Positions 7,122 to 14,792 of a stretch of 14,792 nt of DNA are shown piece after piece. Under the pieces are notes generated by a model, which did no database searches, was not told the origin of the DNA, and was given only the letters and a program-made list of their open reading frames with translations. Source of the DNA: Paludibacteraceae bacterium (lineage in GTDB: Bacteria > Bacteroidota > Bacteroidia > Bacteroidales > Paludibacteraceae); the NCBI GenBank assembly GCA_947471245.1, contig CANIXM010000012.1:1-14792 (forward strand). Direction: 5' to 3'. Both the position numbers and the translations under genes were made by a program. Numbering within the stretch: the stretch's first letter is position 1; each line of letters starts with the position of its first letter.

Positions 7122-8198
7122 ATGATAATTCCTAAGACAGAAGGAATTAAATATGCTGGCTCCAAATTAAAACTGTTGCCACATATCCTTGAAATGGTGA
7201 CTTCACTCAAAGGAGTGGAACATGTGCTCGACGGTTTTAGCGGGTCTACTCGTGTGTCGCAAGCCTTTGCACAACTCGGTTACTCCACCACTTCCAACGA
7301 TATTTCTTCTTGGTCAGAGGTATTTGCTACATGCTATCTGATGTCAAATAAGGATGACATTTATTATCAAGAAATAATTGATCATCTGAATGCATTGCCA
7401 CCTATAGATGGCTGGTATTCCGCAAATTACGGTGGTAGTTTGTCAGACACAAAAAAACCATTTCAACTCAAAAATACGCAACGGCTAGATGCCATTCGTA
7501 CTGAAATGGACAGACTGGATTTAAGTTGGGAAGATAAGTGTGTGTGCTTGACCAGTTTGATTCAAGCTTTGGACAAAGTGGACAATACCATGGGACACTA
7601 CGTGGCGTACTTGAATGGATGGTCCACTCGTTCACACCATGATATGAAACTCAAACTGCCCATTCGATTCTTATCACGTGGACAAAACAGAGTGATACGT
7701 GACGATGTGTTCAATACTGTGGGAAAGTATCGTTTCGATTTGGCATATATGGATCCTCCATACGGTTCCAACAATGAGAAAATGCCTCCTAGCCGGGTAA
7801 GATATGCTGCTTACTATCATCTGTGGACTACTATTGTCAACAATGATAATCCGTCACTTTTTGGCAAAGCTAACAGACGGGAAGATTCACGCGATGAAGT
7901 AGCTGGATCTGTATTCGAAGAATTTCGAAGAAATGTCAGTGGTGACTTTTTGGCGATGGAGGCCTTAAAAAGTTTGATTCAGCAAACAAATTCTCATTAC
8001 ATCCTATTGTCATACAGTTCAGGTGGACGTGCTACCAAAGAACAACTGATGGACATCATTTCAGACAATGGGAAACTGGTCAATGTCAATGTGATAGACT
8101 ATCAGAAAAATGTAATGAGCCAGATGCGCTCAACCAATGAATGGATCAATAGTGATGGTAAGCATCTAGAATTCTTGTTTTTAATGGAAAAAATATAA
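7122..8198 (+). CDS. Solitary D12-class N6-adenine DNA methyltransferase
   Basis: This 358-residue protein carries the motifs of a D12-class (Dam-like) adenine methyltransferase. A motif X-like K-Y-A-G-S-K is at 10-15 and motif I, D-G-F-S-G-S, is at 37-42 for S-adenosylmethionine binding. An acidic N-D follows at 59-60, and the catalytic motif IV D-P-P-Y is at 211-214. The region between about 70 and 200 should hold the target-recognition part. It would transfer a methyl group to adenine N6 in a specific DNA site that I cannot predict. No restriction endonuclease, specificity subunit or DNA repair gene is nearby, so it appears to be an orphan enzyme. It sits between dxr and rseP, which are often direct neighbours in other bacteria, hinting at insertion; base composition does not stand out. 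The ATG at 7122 puts motif X at the N-terminus as expected. Confidence 0.9.
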   Translation: MIIPKTEGIKYAGSKLKLLPHILEMVTSLKGVEHVLDGFSGSTRVSQAFAQLGYSTTSNDISSWSEVFATCYLMSNKDDIYYQEIIDHLNALPPIDGWYSANYGGSLSDTKKPFQLKNTQRLDAIRTEMDRLDLSWEDKCVCLTSLIQALDKVDNTMGHYVAYLNGWSTRSHHDMKLKLPIRFLSRGQNRVIRDDVFNTVGKYRFDLAYMDPPYGSNNEKMPPSRVRYAAYYHLWTTIVNNDNPSLFGKANRREDSRDEVAGSVFEEFRRNVSGDFLAMEALKSLIQQTNSHYILLSYSSGGRATKEQLMDIISDNGKLVNVNVIDYQKNVMSQMRSTNEWINSDGKHLEFLFLMEKI

Positions 8199-8234
8199 TA
8201 CTTAATTCAAAACATAATAACAAAACATATTTTT

Positions 8235-9722
8235 ATGGAGACATTTTTTATCAGAGCCTTACAGCTCATAATGAGCCTTTCTATTTTGGTGTTCTTTCAT
8301 GAGTTAGGCCATTTTGGATTTGCTCGATTGTTTAAGGTTCGTGTAGAAAAATTCTATATGTTTTTCAATCCTAACTATTCTATAGTGAGGGCAAAAAAAA
8401 TTAATGGCAAATGGGATATTAAGTACTTTGCCAAAAATGTACCTGCCAACGAAAGAGAGAAAAAAGACGAACAAGGAAATCCGGTTTTAGATAAAAAAGG
8501 CAAACCAGTGTATGAGCCCATTCCATTGGCCGAATTACCGGAAGGTGACTGGCGCAAACATCCTGAAAGCACCGAATGGGGACTGGGATGGTTACCACTT
8601 GGTGGCTATTGCAAGATATCTGGTATGATAGACGAATCAATGGATACCACCATGATGGCTCAGGAGCCACAGCAATGGGAGTACCGCTCACGCTCGGTGT
8701 GGCAACGATTACCTATCATCATTGGTGGCGTGCTAGTAAATTTCATCATGGCCATGATGATCTTCTCTGCTGTCTTATTTACATGGGGAAGAGATGAACT
8801 TCCATTACAAAACGCGAAATACGGACTTCATTTCTCTCCTACACTATTAAAATACGGATTTCAGAATGGAGATAAAATCATAAAAATAGATGGAGTCAAC
8901 ATAGATGATCGCGCAGATGTAATCCAACAAATTCTGATTGATGGTAAGCAGAAAATAACTGTAAAAAGAGACAGTCAAGAGCTAGAAATACTCTTACCCA
9001 AAGATCTTAGTCAGAAACTGTTAGCCGCAGAAGAAAAAGATATAGTAGCTATTGCCTACCCTTTTGTTATCGATGAAGTAACCGACGGTTCACCCGCTTT
9101 ACAAGCTAAACTCCAAAAAGGGGATAGCGTGGTATCAGTAAATGGTAAATCTACACCATTTTTCCAGGACATTTCCATAACATTGGAAGCCAATAAAAGC
9201 AAATCCATCACATTGGGATATGTGCGCCATGGCCAACTGGCAACATCATCTGTTCAACTGACCGAAACAGGGAAACTAGGTGTGCAAGTTAAAACTCCTT
9301 ATGAATTTCTTAAAACAAAACATATTGATTATAGTTTTATGGAATCCATTCCTGCAGGCATTAGCTTCGGATGGGAAACTTTGGTGAGCTATGTAAAACA
9401 GTTCAAACTGGTATTCACCAGAGAAGGGTCCAAACATTTGGGAGGCTTTGGAGCCATCGGTACAATGTTTCCAAAAGCATGGGACTGGCAGATATTTTGG
9501 TCCATGACTGGCTTGCTGTCTATGATATTAGCATTTATGAACATACTTCCTATTCCCGCATTAGATGGTGGTCATGTTTTATTTTTGCTATATGAAATGA
9601 TAACAGGAAAAAAACCTTCGGATAAATTTCTTGAATATGCACAAACAGTAGGCATGTCATTGTTGTTTGCATTGTTGATCTATTCGAATGGGAATGATAT
9701 TTTCCGAGCAATATTCAAATAA
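8235..9722 (+). CDS. rseP: RIP metalloprotease RseP (site-2 protease)
   Basis: RseP is an intramembrane zinc protease that cuts membrane-bound regulators, classically anti-sigma factors in envelope stress, and remnant signal peptides. The 495-residue protein has the HExxH motif H22-E-L-G-H26 in the first membrane segment and a P-L-G-G-Y beta-loop at 121-125. Two PDZ-like domains occupy about 190-255 and 275-345. The third ligand motif N-x-x-P-x-P-x-L-D-G is at 436-445 (Asp444). Membrane segments are near 6-28, 158-182, 423-445 and 470-490. Between HELGH and GGY there is an unusually long, charged insert (about residues 45-115) compared with E. coli, as seen in Bacteroidota homologues. It lies 36 nt after the methyltransferase and 29 nt before the Spx-like gene. 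No sigma or anti-sigma gene is in the window, so its substrate here is unknown. Confidence 0.97.
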   Translation: METFFIRALQLIMSLSILVFFHELGHFGFARLFKVRVEKFYMFFNPNYSIVRAKKINGKWDIKYFAKNVPANEREKKDEQGNPVLDKKGKPVYEPIPLAELPEGDWRKHPESTEWGLGWLPLGGYCKISGMIDESMDTTMMAQEPQQWEYRSRSVWQRLPIIIGGVLVNFIMAMMIFSAVLFTWGRDELPLQNAKYGLHFSPTLLKYGFQNGDKIIKIDGVNIDDRADVIQQILIDGKQKITVKRDSQELEILLPKDLSQKLLAAEEKDIVAIAYPFVIDEVTDGSPALQAKLQKGDSVVSVNGKSTPFFQDISITLEANKSKSITLGYVRHGQLATSSVQLTETGKLGVQVKTPYEFLKTKHIDYSFMESIPAGISFGWETLVSYVKQFKLVFTREGSKHLGGFGAIGTMFPKAWDWQIFWSMTGLLSMILAFMNILPIPALDGGHVLFLLYEMITGKKPSDKFLEYAQTVGMSLLFALLIYSNGNDIFRAIFK

Positions 9723-9751
9723 GAAAAAGCTTTCTACAAAAAAACGATTGT

Positions 9752-10114
9752 ATGACCAACCAAACTATATTATTTTACTATTCCAAATGTGCCACTTGCC
9801 GAAAAGCTGAGAAATGGCTCAAAGAAAAGGGTGTAACGTTTGAATACCGCCAAATGAAGGACGAAAAACCCACTGCTCCCGAAATTGAGCAATGGATATC
9901 AGACACAGGGCTTCCAGTGGCAAAATTCTTTAACACCAGCGGACTGCTCTACAAAGAGCAAAACATGAAAGACAAAGTAAAAGTGCTACCTCAATCAGAA
10001 TTGGTAAGCATTCTTGCTTCCGATGGCATGATGGTCAAACGACCAATAGCATTGGTAGGAAACAAAATACTGGTTGGTTTCAAAGAAGAAGAATGGGAAA
10101 AAGTATTTATATAA
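9752..10114 (+). CDS. ArsC/Spx-family thioredoxin-fold protein (YusI/MgsR-like)
   Basis: This small protein (120 residues) has the ArsC/Spx fold. A C13-A-T-C16 redox pair follows the first strand, then a K-W-L-K-E-K-G helix, a strand with F-E-Y-R, and the F-N-T-S-G segment. Near the end is K-R97-P-I-A-L with the arginine conserved in arsenate reductases. A CxxC pair is typical of Spx and MgsR, whereas classical ArsC usually has one active cysteine at this place. It could act as a thiol-disulfide or glutaredoxin-linked reductase, or bind RNA polymerase like Spx; the sequence alone does not decide. No ars operon genes are nearby, so arsenate resistance is not supported. It is 29 nt after rseP and 36 nt before rdgB, which fits a housekeeping operon. 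Confidence 0.88.
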   Translation: MTNQTILFYYSKCATCRKAEKWLKEKGVTFEYRQMKDEKPTAPEIEQWISDTGLPVAKFFNTSGLLYKEQNMKDKVKVLPQSELVSILASDGMMVKRPIALVGNKILVGFKEEEWEKVFI

Positions 10115-10150
10115 TGCCCAGTTTCAGAAAAATTTCACAACAATCAAAAA

Positions 10151-10726
10151 ATGACTTCACTTGTATTTGCCACCAACAATACTCACAAATTAGACGAGGT
10201 GAGAGCAATGCTTCAACCTGAGTACAGCATCGTTAGCCTAGCTGAGTTAGGTTGCTATGACGACATCCCTGAAACAGCAGACACGTTAGAGGGAAATGCT
10301 CTGCTCAAAGCTCAATACATTTTCAACAAATATGGTGTGGACTGCTTTGCCGACGATACTGGGTTGGAAATCGATACGCTGAATGGCGAACCAGGTGTGT
10401 ATTCTGCACGTTATGCAGGTGAAGCATGCAATGCTCAGTCCAACATGGATAAAGTTTTGCATTTAATGGAAAACAAAACAGACAGAAAAGCGCGCTTCCG
10501 TACCACAGTGGCATTGATTCAAAAAGGTGAAGTTCATTATTTTGAAGGCAAAGTTGAAGGGATAATTGCTCTTGCGCCACAAGGAGAAAAAGGATTTGGC
10601 TATGACCCCATCTTCATCCCCGATGGCTATGATATGAGCTTTGCTCAGCTGAGTGCAGACAAAAAAAATGAAATTAGTCATAGAGGATTGGCTGTAAAAA
10701 AATTGGTTGAATACTTAAATCCTTAA
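10151..10726 (+). CDS. rdgB: Non-canonical purine NTP pyrophosphatase (RdgB/HAM1)
   Basis: RdgB hydrolyses dITP, dXTP, ITP and XTP to the monophosphate and pyrophosphate, keeping deaminated purines out of DNA and RNA, in the cytoplasm. The 191-residue length is standard. Visible motifs are T-N-N-T-H-K (8-13) for triphosphate binding, the catalytic/metal segment F-A-D-D-T-G-L-E (66-73, with Asp69 the likely base), and G-V-Y-S-A-R-Y-A-G (82-90). Base-recognition segments G-F-G-Y-D-P-I-F (148-155) and S-H-R-G (176-179) complete the set. The ATG at 10151 puts the first strand directly at the N-terminus. The gene sits between the Spx-like gene and the porZ-like gene, all in the same direction. All the key residues I can place are present, so it should be active. 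Confidence 0.97.
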   Translation: MTSLVFATNNTHKLDEVRAMLQPEYSIVSLAELGCYDDIPETADTLEGNALLKAQYIFNKYGVDCFADDTGLEIDTLNGEPGVYSARYAGEACNAQSNMDKVLHLMENKTDRKARFRTTVALIQKGEVHYFEGKVEGIIALAPQGEKGFGYDPIFIPDGYDMSFAQLSADKKNEISHRGLAVKKLVEYLNP

Positions 10727-10791
10727 TTTCCAATTAAAATAACTCTACCGATTTGCCGTTACTAGATAGTTACACTACTTATCATAAACAA

Positions 10792-13110
10792 ATGTCTATT
10801 ATGAGAACACGCATTATCACTTTGTTATTACTTTTAACTGGAAGTTTCATGACACAAGCCCAGCTCGCTATGGGAAAGTGGCGTACACATCTGGCTTATG
10901 CCAATGTTAGTAAATTGGCTCAGTCGTCCAACAAAATATATGCAGTAGGCAATGGCTCTTTGTATTCATACGACAAGATAGATGGGGGTGTAGAATTTTA
11001 CAGTAAGATAACTGGCCTTAACGGCTCAAAAATCGCTCACATTTCATTTGACCAAGCATTAAATCAATTGCTGATTGTCTATGCTGATGGCAACATTGAC
11101 ATTCTTAGCAACGGAGGCGTAAAAAACATTCCTGATTTGGCAATAAAACAAATGAACTCTAGCAAGTATGTCAATCAAATTTCAATCTTTGATGACAAAG
11201 CCTATTTTTCGTGTAAGTTTGGCATCATGGTTATAAACCTTTCTAAACTGGAAGTGGCTGACACCTATATCATCGGGCCTAATGCCACAGAGTTGGATGT
11301 ACTATCTACAAGCATTAACAATGGAAACATCTACGCACTAACCTCCTCAACACTTTACAAAGCACCAGCATCAAGCAAGCAACTGGCAAATTACCAAACA
11401 TGGACGACAGAGTCCACCCTTCCAGGAACTGGCAATCTACAAAATTCCTCAAGTTTTCAAAATCAATTAATACTACTTCGCGGAAATCAACTCTACAAAC
11501 AAGCTACAGATGGTACATGGACAACACTTTTATCGGGCATTAACGTTCAAATGCTTAAACAAACTGGAAATGTACTGGTTGCTTCTGATGCTTCTAACAC
11601 TTACATTATTGACAACAATTTTAATACTAAAACTGTAAATACCAATACCTCCACATCAGACTTTGAATACGACCAACCAAACCAAACCTATTGGCTTGGG
11701 GGCGCAAATCTCACATCATTCAAAGATGGTGAGAGCCCAAAAACATTCCCAGTTAACGGTCCAGCTGTCAACTCACCATGGGAGATGACATTTGCGGGTA
11801 AAAAACTTTTTGTGGTTCCAGGTGGAAGATGGGATGCGCAAAACAATACACCTGGATGCGTAATGATATATGAAAATGGCAACTGGATAAATTTACCAGC
11901 AAACACTTTTCAAGGACAAGTAGGCCTTAACATTGTGGACTATATGAAAGTGTGCGTAGACCCAAAAGACGAAAAACACTTTTTTGTTAGTTCATTTTCG
12001 AACGGAGTAATAGAATACAAAGACAACAGCTTCTTCAAATTATACAATCAAGACAATAGCACCCTGGAGTCTGCCTTACCTACATTCAAAGACAAATACT
12101 ATTACGTTCGTACAGATGGTGGAGTTTATGACAAGTTGGGCAATGTGTGGTTTGCCAATTCATCCACACCAAATGGAACAAAAATACTACTCGCCAATGG
12201 TAATTGGACACAACTTCCCTACCCTACAGCAGCAATACCTACAGCTGGAAAACTACATATCTCCAGTCAAGATCAAAATCAAAAATGGATGTTATCCGTA
12301 AGACATACCCCAGGCATTGCCATATTCGATGACAACGGCACGATCACCGATACCAAAGATGACAAAAGTAAATTTATGAGTACTTTTATAGATTCAGATA
12401 AACCTGGATCATCTTTCTCTCCAAAATTCTATTTCAGTATTGCGCAAGATAAAAATGGCGTAATTTGGGTGGGGACAGATCAAGGGCCACTTTTATTCAA
12501 CGGTCTGTCAAAAGTATTTGTAGATGGTTACACCTGCTCAAGGGTTAAAATCCCCAGAAATGATGGCACCACACTGGCGGACTATTTACTCGGCAATGAA
12601 AGCATTACTGCCATCGCCATAGACGGTGCAAATCGCAAATGGATTGGCACACAATCATCAGGCATCTATCTGCTAAGTGAATCAGGACTTCAAACCATTC
12701 AACACTTTACCACAGCCAATAGTCCATTGCTATCAAACAATGTAATGTCGATAGCCATCAACCCCGTCAGTGGAGAAGTATTCATTGGCACAGATATGGG
12801 ATTAATATCCTACCAAGGCGATGCTGCTGAAGGTAACGCCACATTTGGTGATGTACATGCTTACCCCAATCCTGTTAGAGAAAATTATAATGGAGTAATT
12901 ACAATTACGGGATTAATAGAAGACACACAAGTAAAAATCACTGATATTACTGGCAATTTGGTGTGTGAAACCATGTCAAACGGCAGCATAGCCACATGGG
13001 ATGGTAAAGATGGCCATGGAAGAAAAGTTAATACTGGTGTTTACATCGCCATGTGTACAAGTCCTGACGGACAACAAAGCACCACTGTAAAAATACTCGT
13101 TATCAACTAG
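10792..13110 (+). CDS. porZ: PorZ-like type IX secretion system protein with propeller repeats and C-terminal sorting-type domain
   Basis: From ATG 10792 the protein has 772 residues; ATG 10801 (nine bases on) is equally possible, while the in-frame TTG at 10753 would bury the signal peptide. The N-terminus is a classical signal sequence: a basic M-R-T-R, a leucine-rich core and T-Q-A-Q as the likely cleavage site. The mature start (G-K-W-R-T-H-L-A-Y) and the following segments (Y-S-K-I-T-G-L-N-G, then Y-A-D-G-N-I-D-I-L) match the N-terminal part of PorZ as I know it. Two beta-propellers are expected; W-V-G-T-D and W-I-G-T-Q repeats of the two-component-regulator propeller type are seen in the second half. 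The last 88 residues (Y-P-N-P-V to K-I-L-V-I-N) form a T9SS type A-like C-terminal domain. In Porphyromonas, PorZ is part of the surface attachment complex that sorts cargo to A-LPS. No other T9SS gene is in the window. Confidence 0.85.
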   Translation: MSIMRTRIITLLLLLTGSFMTQAQLAMGKWRTHLAYANVSKLAQSSNKIYAVGNGSLYSYDKIDGGVEFYSKITGLNGSKIAHISFDQALNQLLIVYADGNIDILSNGGVKNIPDLAIKQMNSSKYVNQISIFDDKAYFSCKFGIMVINLSKLEVADTYIIGPNATELDVLSTSINNGNIYALTSSTLYKAPASSKQLANYQTWTTESTLPGTGNLQNSSSFQNQLILLRGNQLYKQATDGTWTTLLSGINVQMLKQTGNVLVASDASNTYIIDNNFNTKTVNTNTSTSDFEYDQPNQTYWLGGANLTSFKDGESPKTFPVNGPAVNSPWEMTFAGKKLFVVPGGRWDAQNNTPGCVMIYENGNWINLPANTFQGQVGLNIVDYMKVCVDPKDEKHFFVSSFSNGVIEYKDNSFFKLYNQDNSTLESALPTFKDKYYYVRTDGGVYDKLGNVWFANSSTPNGTKILLANGNWTQLPYPTAAIPTAGKLHISSQDQNQKWMLSVRHTPGIAIFDDNGTITDTKDDKSKFMSTFIDSDKPGSSFSPKFYFSIAQDKNGVIWVGTDQGPLLFNGLSKVFVDGYTCSRVKIPRNDGTTLADYLLGNESITAIAIDGANRKWIGTQSSGIYLLSESGLQTIQHFTTANSPLLSNNVMSIAINPVSGEVFIGTDMGLISYQGDAAEGNATFGDVHAYPNPVRENYNGVITITGLIEDTQVKITDITGNLVCETMSNGSIATWDGKDGHGRKVNTGVYIAMCTSPDGQQSTTVKILVIN

Positions 13111-13282
13111 TCATGAATATCCATTGTGAGTTTATAAAATTGAAGAAATGATTCAATGAAGATGAACTTCGAATTTTTAATTGCCAAAGTTTTTATCAAA
13201 GATAATGATTGATTAAAAAAAAGGTTCTACAATCAATTAGGTGGGTAAAAACTAAGGAGGAAATTATACCACAAAATTTTAA

Positions 13283-13324
13283 ACACAGTAGGCTAGCACT
13301 TATAATGGTGCTAGCCTACTGTGT
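13283..13324. terminator. Perfect 17-bp inverted repeat, probable bidirectional terminator
   Basis: ACACAGTAGGCTAGCAC (13283-13299) is the exact reverse complement of 13308-13324, with an 8-nt loop. It stands in the 236-nt gap between the convergent porZ-like and pit genes, 22 nt beyond the pit stop codon. On the minus strand the stem is followed by a T-rich run (TTTAAAATTTTG), as in an intrinsic terminator. On the plus strand the tail is not T-rich, so porZ termination there would be weaker. The rest of the gap holds no gene that I can support. Confidence 0.75.
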
Positions 13325-13346
13325 GTTATACCGATTGGAAACTACG

Positions 13347-14390
13347 CTACAAATTCTGTCCAAACAGGACAAAAATAATGGCTGCTAAAGTCGCACTTAC
13401 GGGGATGGTCAATATCCAAGCCACCAATAAACTTCTAGTCACACCCCAACGAACTGCCGACAATCGTTTCACCGCTCCCACACCTATGATAGAACCTGTA
13501 ATGGTGTGAGTTGTACTTACAGGAATGTGTAATATCTCAGTAAGATACAAGGTAAGTGCTCCAGCCGTTTCGGCGGCCACACCCTCCAATGGAGTTACCT
13601 TAGTTATTTTGGAGCCCATAGTCTTGACAATTTTCCATCCTCCTGACATTGTTCCGAGTGAAATAACACCAAAGCAAGAAAATGCAACCCAGTCGGGCAA
13701 TGTTTTTATTGAAGTTACACCAGTTTCAATACCCTGAGCATTTGCAGCAATTAACGCTGCTCCAATAATACCCATTACTTTCTGAGAGTCATTAAGACCA
13801 TGACCAATACTGAAAAGACCTGAAGAAACCAATTGAAGCTTTTTAAACCAATTATTAGCTTTATGAGGATTGGCTTTTCTACAAATGTAAAAAATCAGCA
13901 CAGTCAGCAATGATGAAACAATCATACCTATCAAAGGAGCCAACACAATAAAAGAAGCAATTTTGATAATAACATCATATTTTATTGCCTCTAATCCATT
14001 AGTAGAAAACCCATTATGAATCATTGCACTCATAACTGCTGCACCAGCAAAACCACCAATCAGCGTATGAGAAGACGATGATGGGATTCCAAACCACCAA
14101 GTGGCAAGATTCCAAATGATGGCAGCTGTAATACCAGAGAAAATGACGGGCAATGAAATAAAATCTTCCAACACAGCCTTTGATACAGTATTTGCTATTC
14201 CAAATTCGCCGATTACATATTTTGCAATAAAAAAGGCAATAAAATTAAAAAAGGCAGCCCACAGCACAGCCTGAAAAGGCGTCAACACTTTAGTTGACAC
14301 TATGGTAGCAATGGAATTGGCAGCATCATGAAATCCATTGATATAGTCGAAAAGTAATGCTAATACAATAATAATAATTAAAAGCGTCAT
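13347..14390 (-). CDS. pit: PitA-family inorganic phosphate transporter
   Basis: This 347-residue protein is almost wholly hydrophobic with about nine or ten membrane segments. It carries the two inverted family signatures: N-G-F-H-D-A-A-N-S (18-26) near the N-terminus and S-I-G-H-G-L-N-D-S-Q-K (194-204) in the second half. Matching loops are G-I-P-S-S-S-S-H-T (101-109) and I-P-V-S-T-T-H-T (289-296). Proteins of the PiT family move phosphate, often as a metal-phosphate complex, with H+ or Na+ across the inner membrane. It is shorter than E. coli PitA (about 500 residues), since the large central cytoplasmic loop is reduced, as in many PiT proteins of this size. The DUF47 gene lies 30 nt upstream on the same strand, a frequent pairing, so this is probably the low-affinity uptake operon. 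I see no Pho-box. Confidence 0.95.
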   Translation of the reverse strand: MTLLIIIIVLALLFDYINGFHDAANSIATIVSTKVLTPFQAVLWAAFFNFIAFFIAKYVIGEFGIANTVSKAVLEDFISLPVIFSGITAAIIWNLATWWFGIPSSSSHTLIGGFAGAAVMSAMIHNGFSTNGLEAIKYDVIIKIASFIVLAPLIGMIVSSLLTVLIFYICRKANPHKANNWFKKLQLVSSGLFSIGHGLNDSQKVMGIIGAALIAANAQGIETGVTSIKTLPDWVAFSCFGVISLGTMSGGWKIVKTMGSKITKVTPLEGVAAETAGALTLYLTEILHIPVSTTHTITGSIIGVGAVKRLSAVRWGVTRSLLVAWILTIPVSATLAAIIFVLFGQNL

Positions 14391-14420
14391 TTTTAGCGTT
14401 TTAAAGTTTAATGATTACTA

Positions 14421-14792
14421 TTATGCGTACTTTACAATGATTGTTTTAAGAATCTTTGCTACTCGTTCTGCAGCATCAGTGGCTTTCTCGAGTTCATACA
14501 TTACTTCTTTTACTTTGATAAGTTCAATACAGTCTTTTTCAGTCTGAAATAAATTGATGATAAAATCTTCGTACACATCATCTGCCTTATTTTCAATTAT
14601 ATGTAATTCGTTGCAGTATTGTTTTATCATGTTAGAATGACTTTTGAGCACATCTAACTCATCGATGGCATTGGTAATGCTTAATGCTGCTTCTTTGATT
14701 AAGTTTGCTAACACAACAGCACTTTTTGGCAATTCTTTTGGATTATAAAGTACAATTCTCTTTGCACAACTATTGATATAATCTATAACATC
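14421..14792 (-). CDS. DUF47 (PhoU-like) phosphate transport accessory protein (5' partial)
   Basis: The frame stays open to the right edge, so the N-terminal part is missing. The TTG at 14732 is not a true start because the codons upstream of it (D-V-I-D-Y-I-N-S, then R-I-V-L-Y) also fit the family. In all 123 C-terminal residues are visible; full-length members have about 210. The sequence is all-helical and highly charged, with E-N-K-A-D-D-V-Y near the middle and L-E-K-A-T-D-A-A-E-R-V-A-K near the end. Such motifs form the metal-binding helical bundle of DUF47/PhoU-like proteins. It is encoded just before pit, and DUF47 proteins are thought to control or assist the adjacent PiT transporter from the cytoplasm. 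Its promoter lies outside the window. Confidence 0.9.
   Translation of the reverse strand, partial: DVIDYINSCAKRIVLYNPKELPKSAVVLANLIKEAALSITNAIDELDVLKSHSNMIKQYCNELHIIENKADDVYEDFIINLFQTEKDCIELIKVKEVMYELEKATDAAERVAKILKTIIVKYA

Noticed and set aside
9752..10114. Arsenate reductase as a specific function
   Set aside because: The CxxC pair and lack of ars genes fit the Spx/YusI side of the family better.
10753..10791. TTG start for the porZ-like gene
   Set aside because: It would place a polar segment before the signal peptide; ATG 10792 or 10801 gives a standard one.
13156..13212. Small reading frame of 18 codons after porZ
   Set aside because: Too short, no recognisable product and no start signal; no support for translation.
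13251..13260. TAAGGAGG, a perfect Shine-Dalgarno-like sequence in the porZ-pit gap
   Set aside because: No start codon follows at a usable distance, and the other genes in the window do not rely on such sites; most likely chance.

Overview
This window looks like a core-genome segment of a member of the Bacteroidota. The evidence is: a PorZ-like type IX secretion protein with a C-terminal sorting-type domain; a DUF4403 lipoprotein; the long-insert form of RseP; A-rich leaders without Shine-Dalgarno sequences before most starts; and a promoter of the TTG-N19-TAnnTTTG type. I cannot assign a genus. There are no rRNA or tRNA genes, insertion sequences, CRISPR arrays or phage genes. Composition is even across the window, and no stretch longer than 300 bases lacks a gene.

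Layout. Positions 1-4889 (+) hold an envelope group: a 5'-truncated TPM-domain membrane protein with two zinc ribbons, its usual partner LemA, an aldo/keto reductase of the YghZ/Gpr type, a small Rieske-like lipoprotein with altered metal ligands, and a DUF4403 lipoprotein. Gaps after lemA are 4 to 29 nt, so these genes are probably co-transcribed. A good Bacteroidota promoter (4917-4946) then starts a second group. It contains an M23-fold protein that has lost nearly all its catalytic residues, dxr (isoprenoid synthesis), a solitary D12-class adenine DNA methyltransferase, rseP, a small Spx/ArsC-like protein, rdgB (nucleotide-pool cleaning) and the porZ-like gene ending at 13110. A perfect 17-bp inverted repeat at 13283-13324 separates these from a convergent minus-strand pair: a PitA-type phosphate transporter and its DUF47/PhoU-like partner, which runs off the right edge.

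How the genes fit together. Most products act in or on the envelope: membrane protein maintenance (LemA/TPM), intramembrane proteolysis (RseP), a periplasmic pseudo-peptidase, two lipoproteins, T9SS cell-surface attachment (PorZ) and phosphate uptake (Pit/DUF47). Dxr, Gpr and RdgB are housekeeping or metabolite-repair enzymes.

I see no clear new multi-gene system. The most interesting points are single-gene: the Rieske-like lipoprotein with an apparent 3-Cys/1-His set, the internally duplicated DUF4403 lipoprotein, the degenerate M23 domain next to dxr, and the orphan methyltransferase lying between dxr and rseP with a palindrome in its putative promoter.
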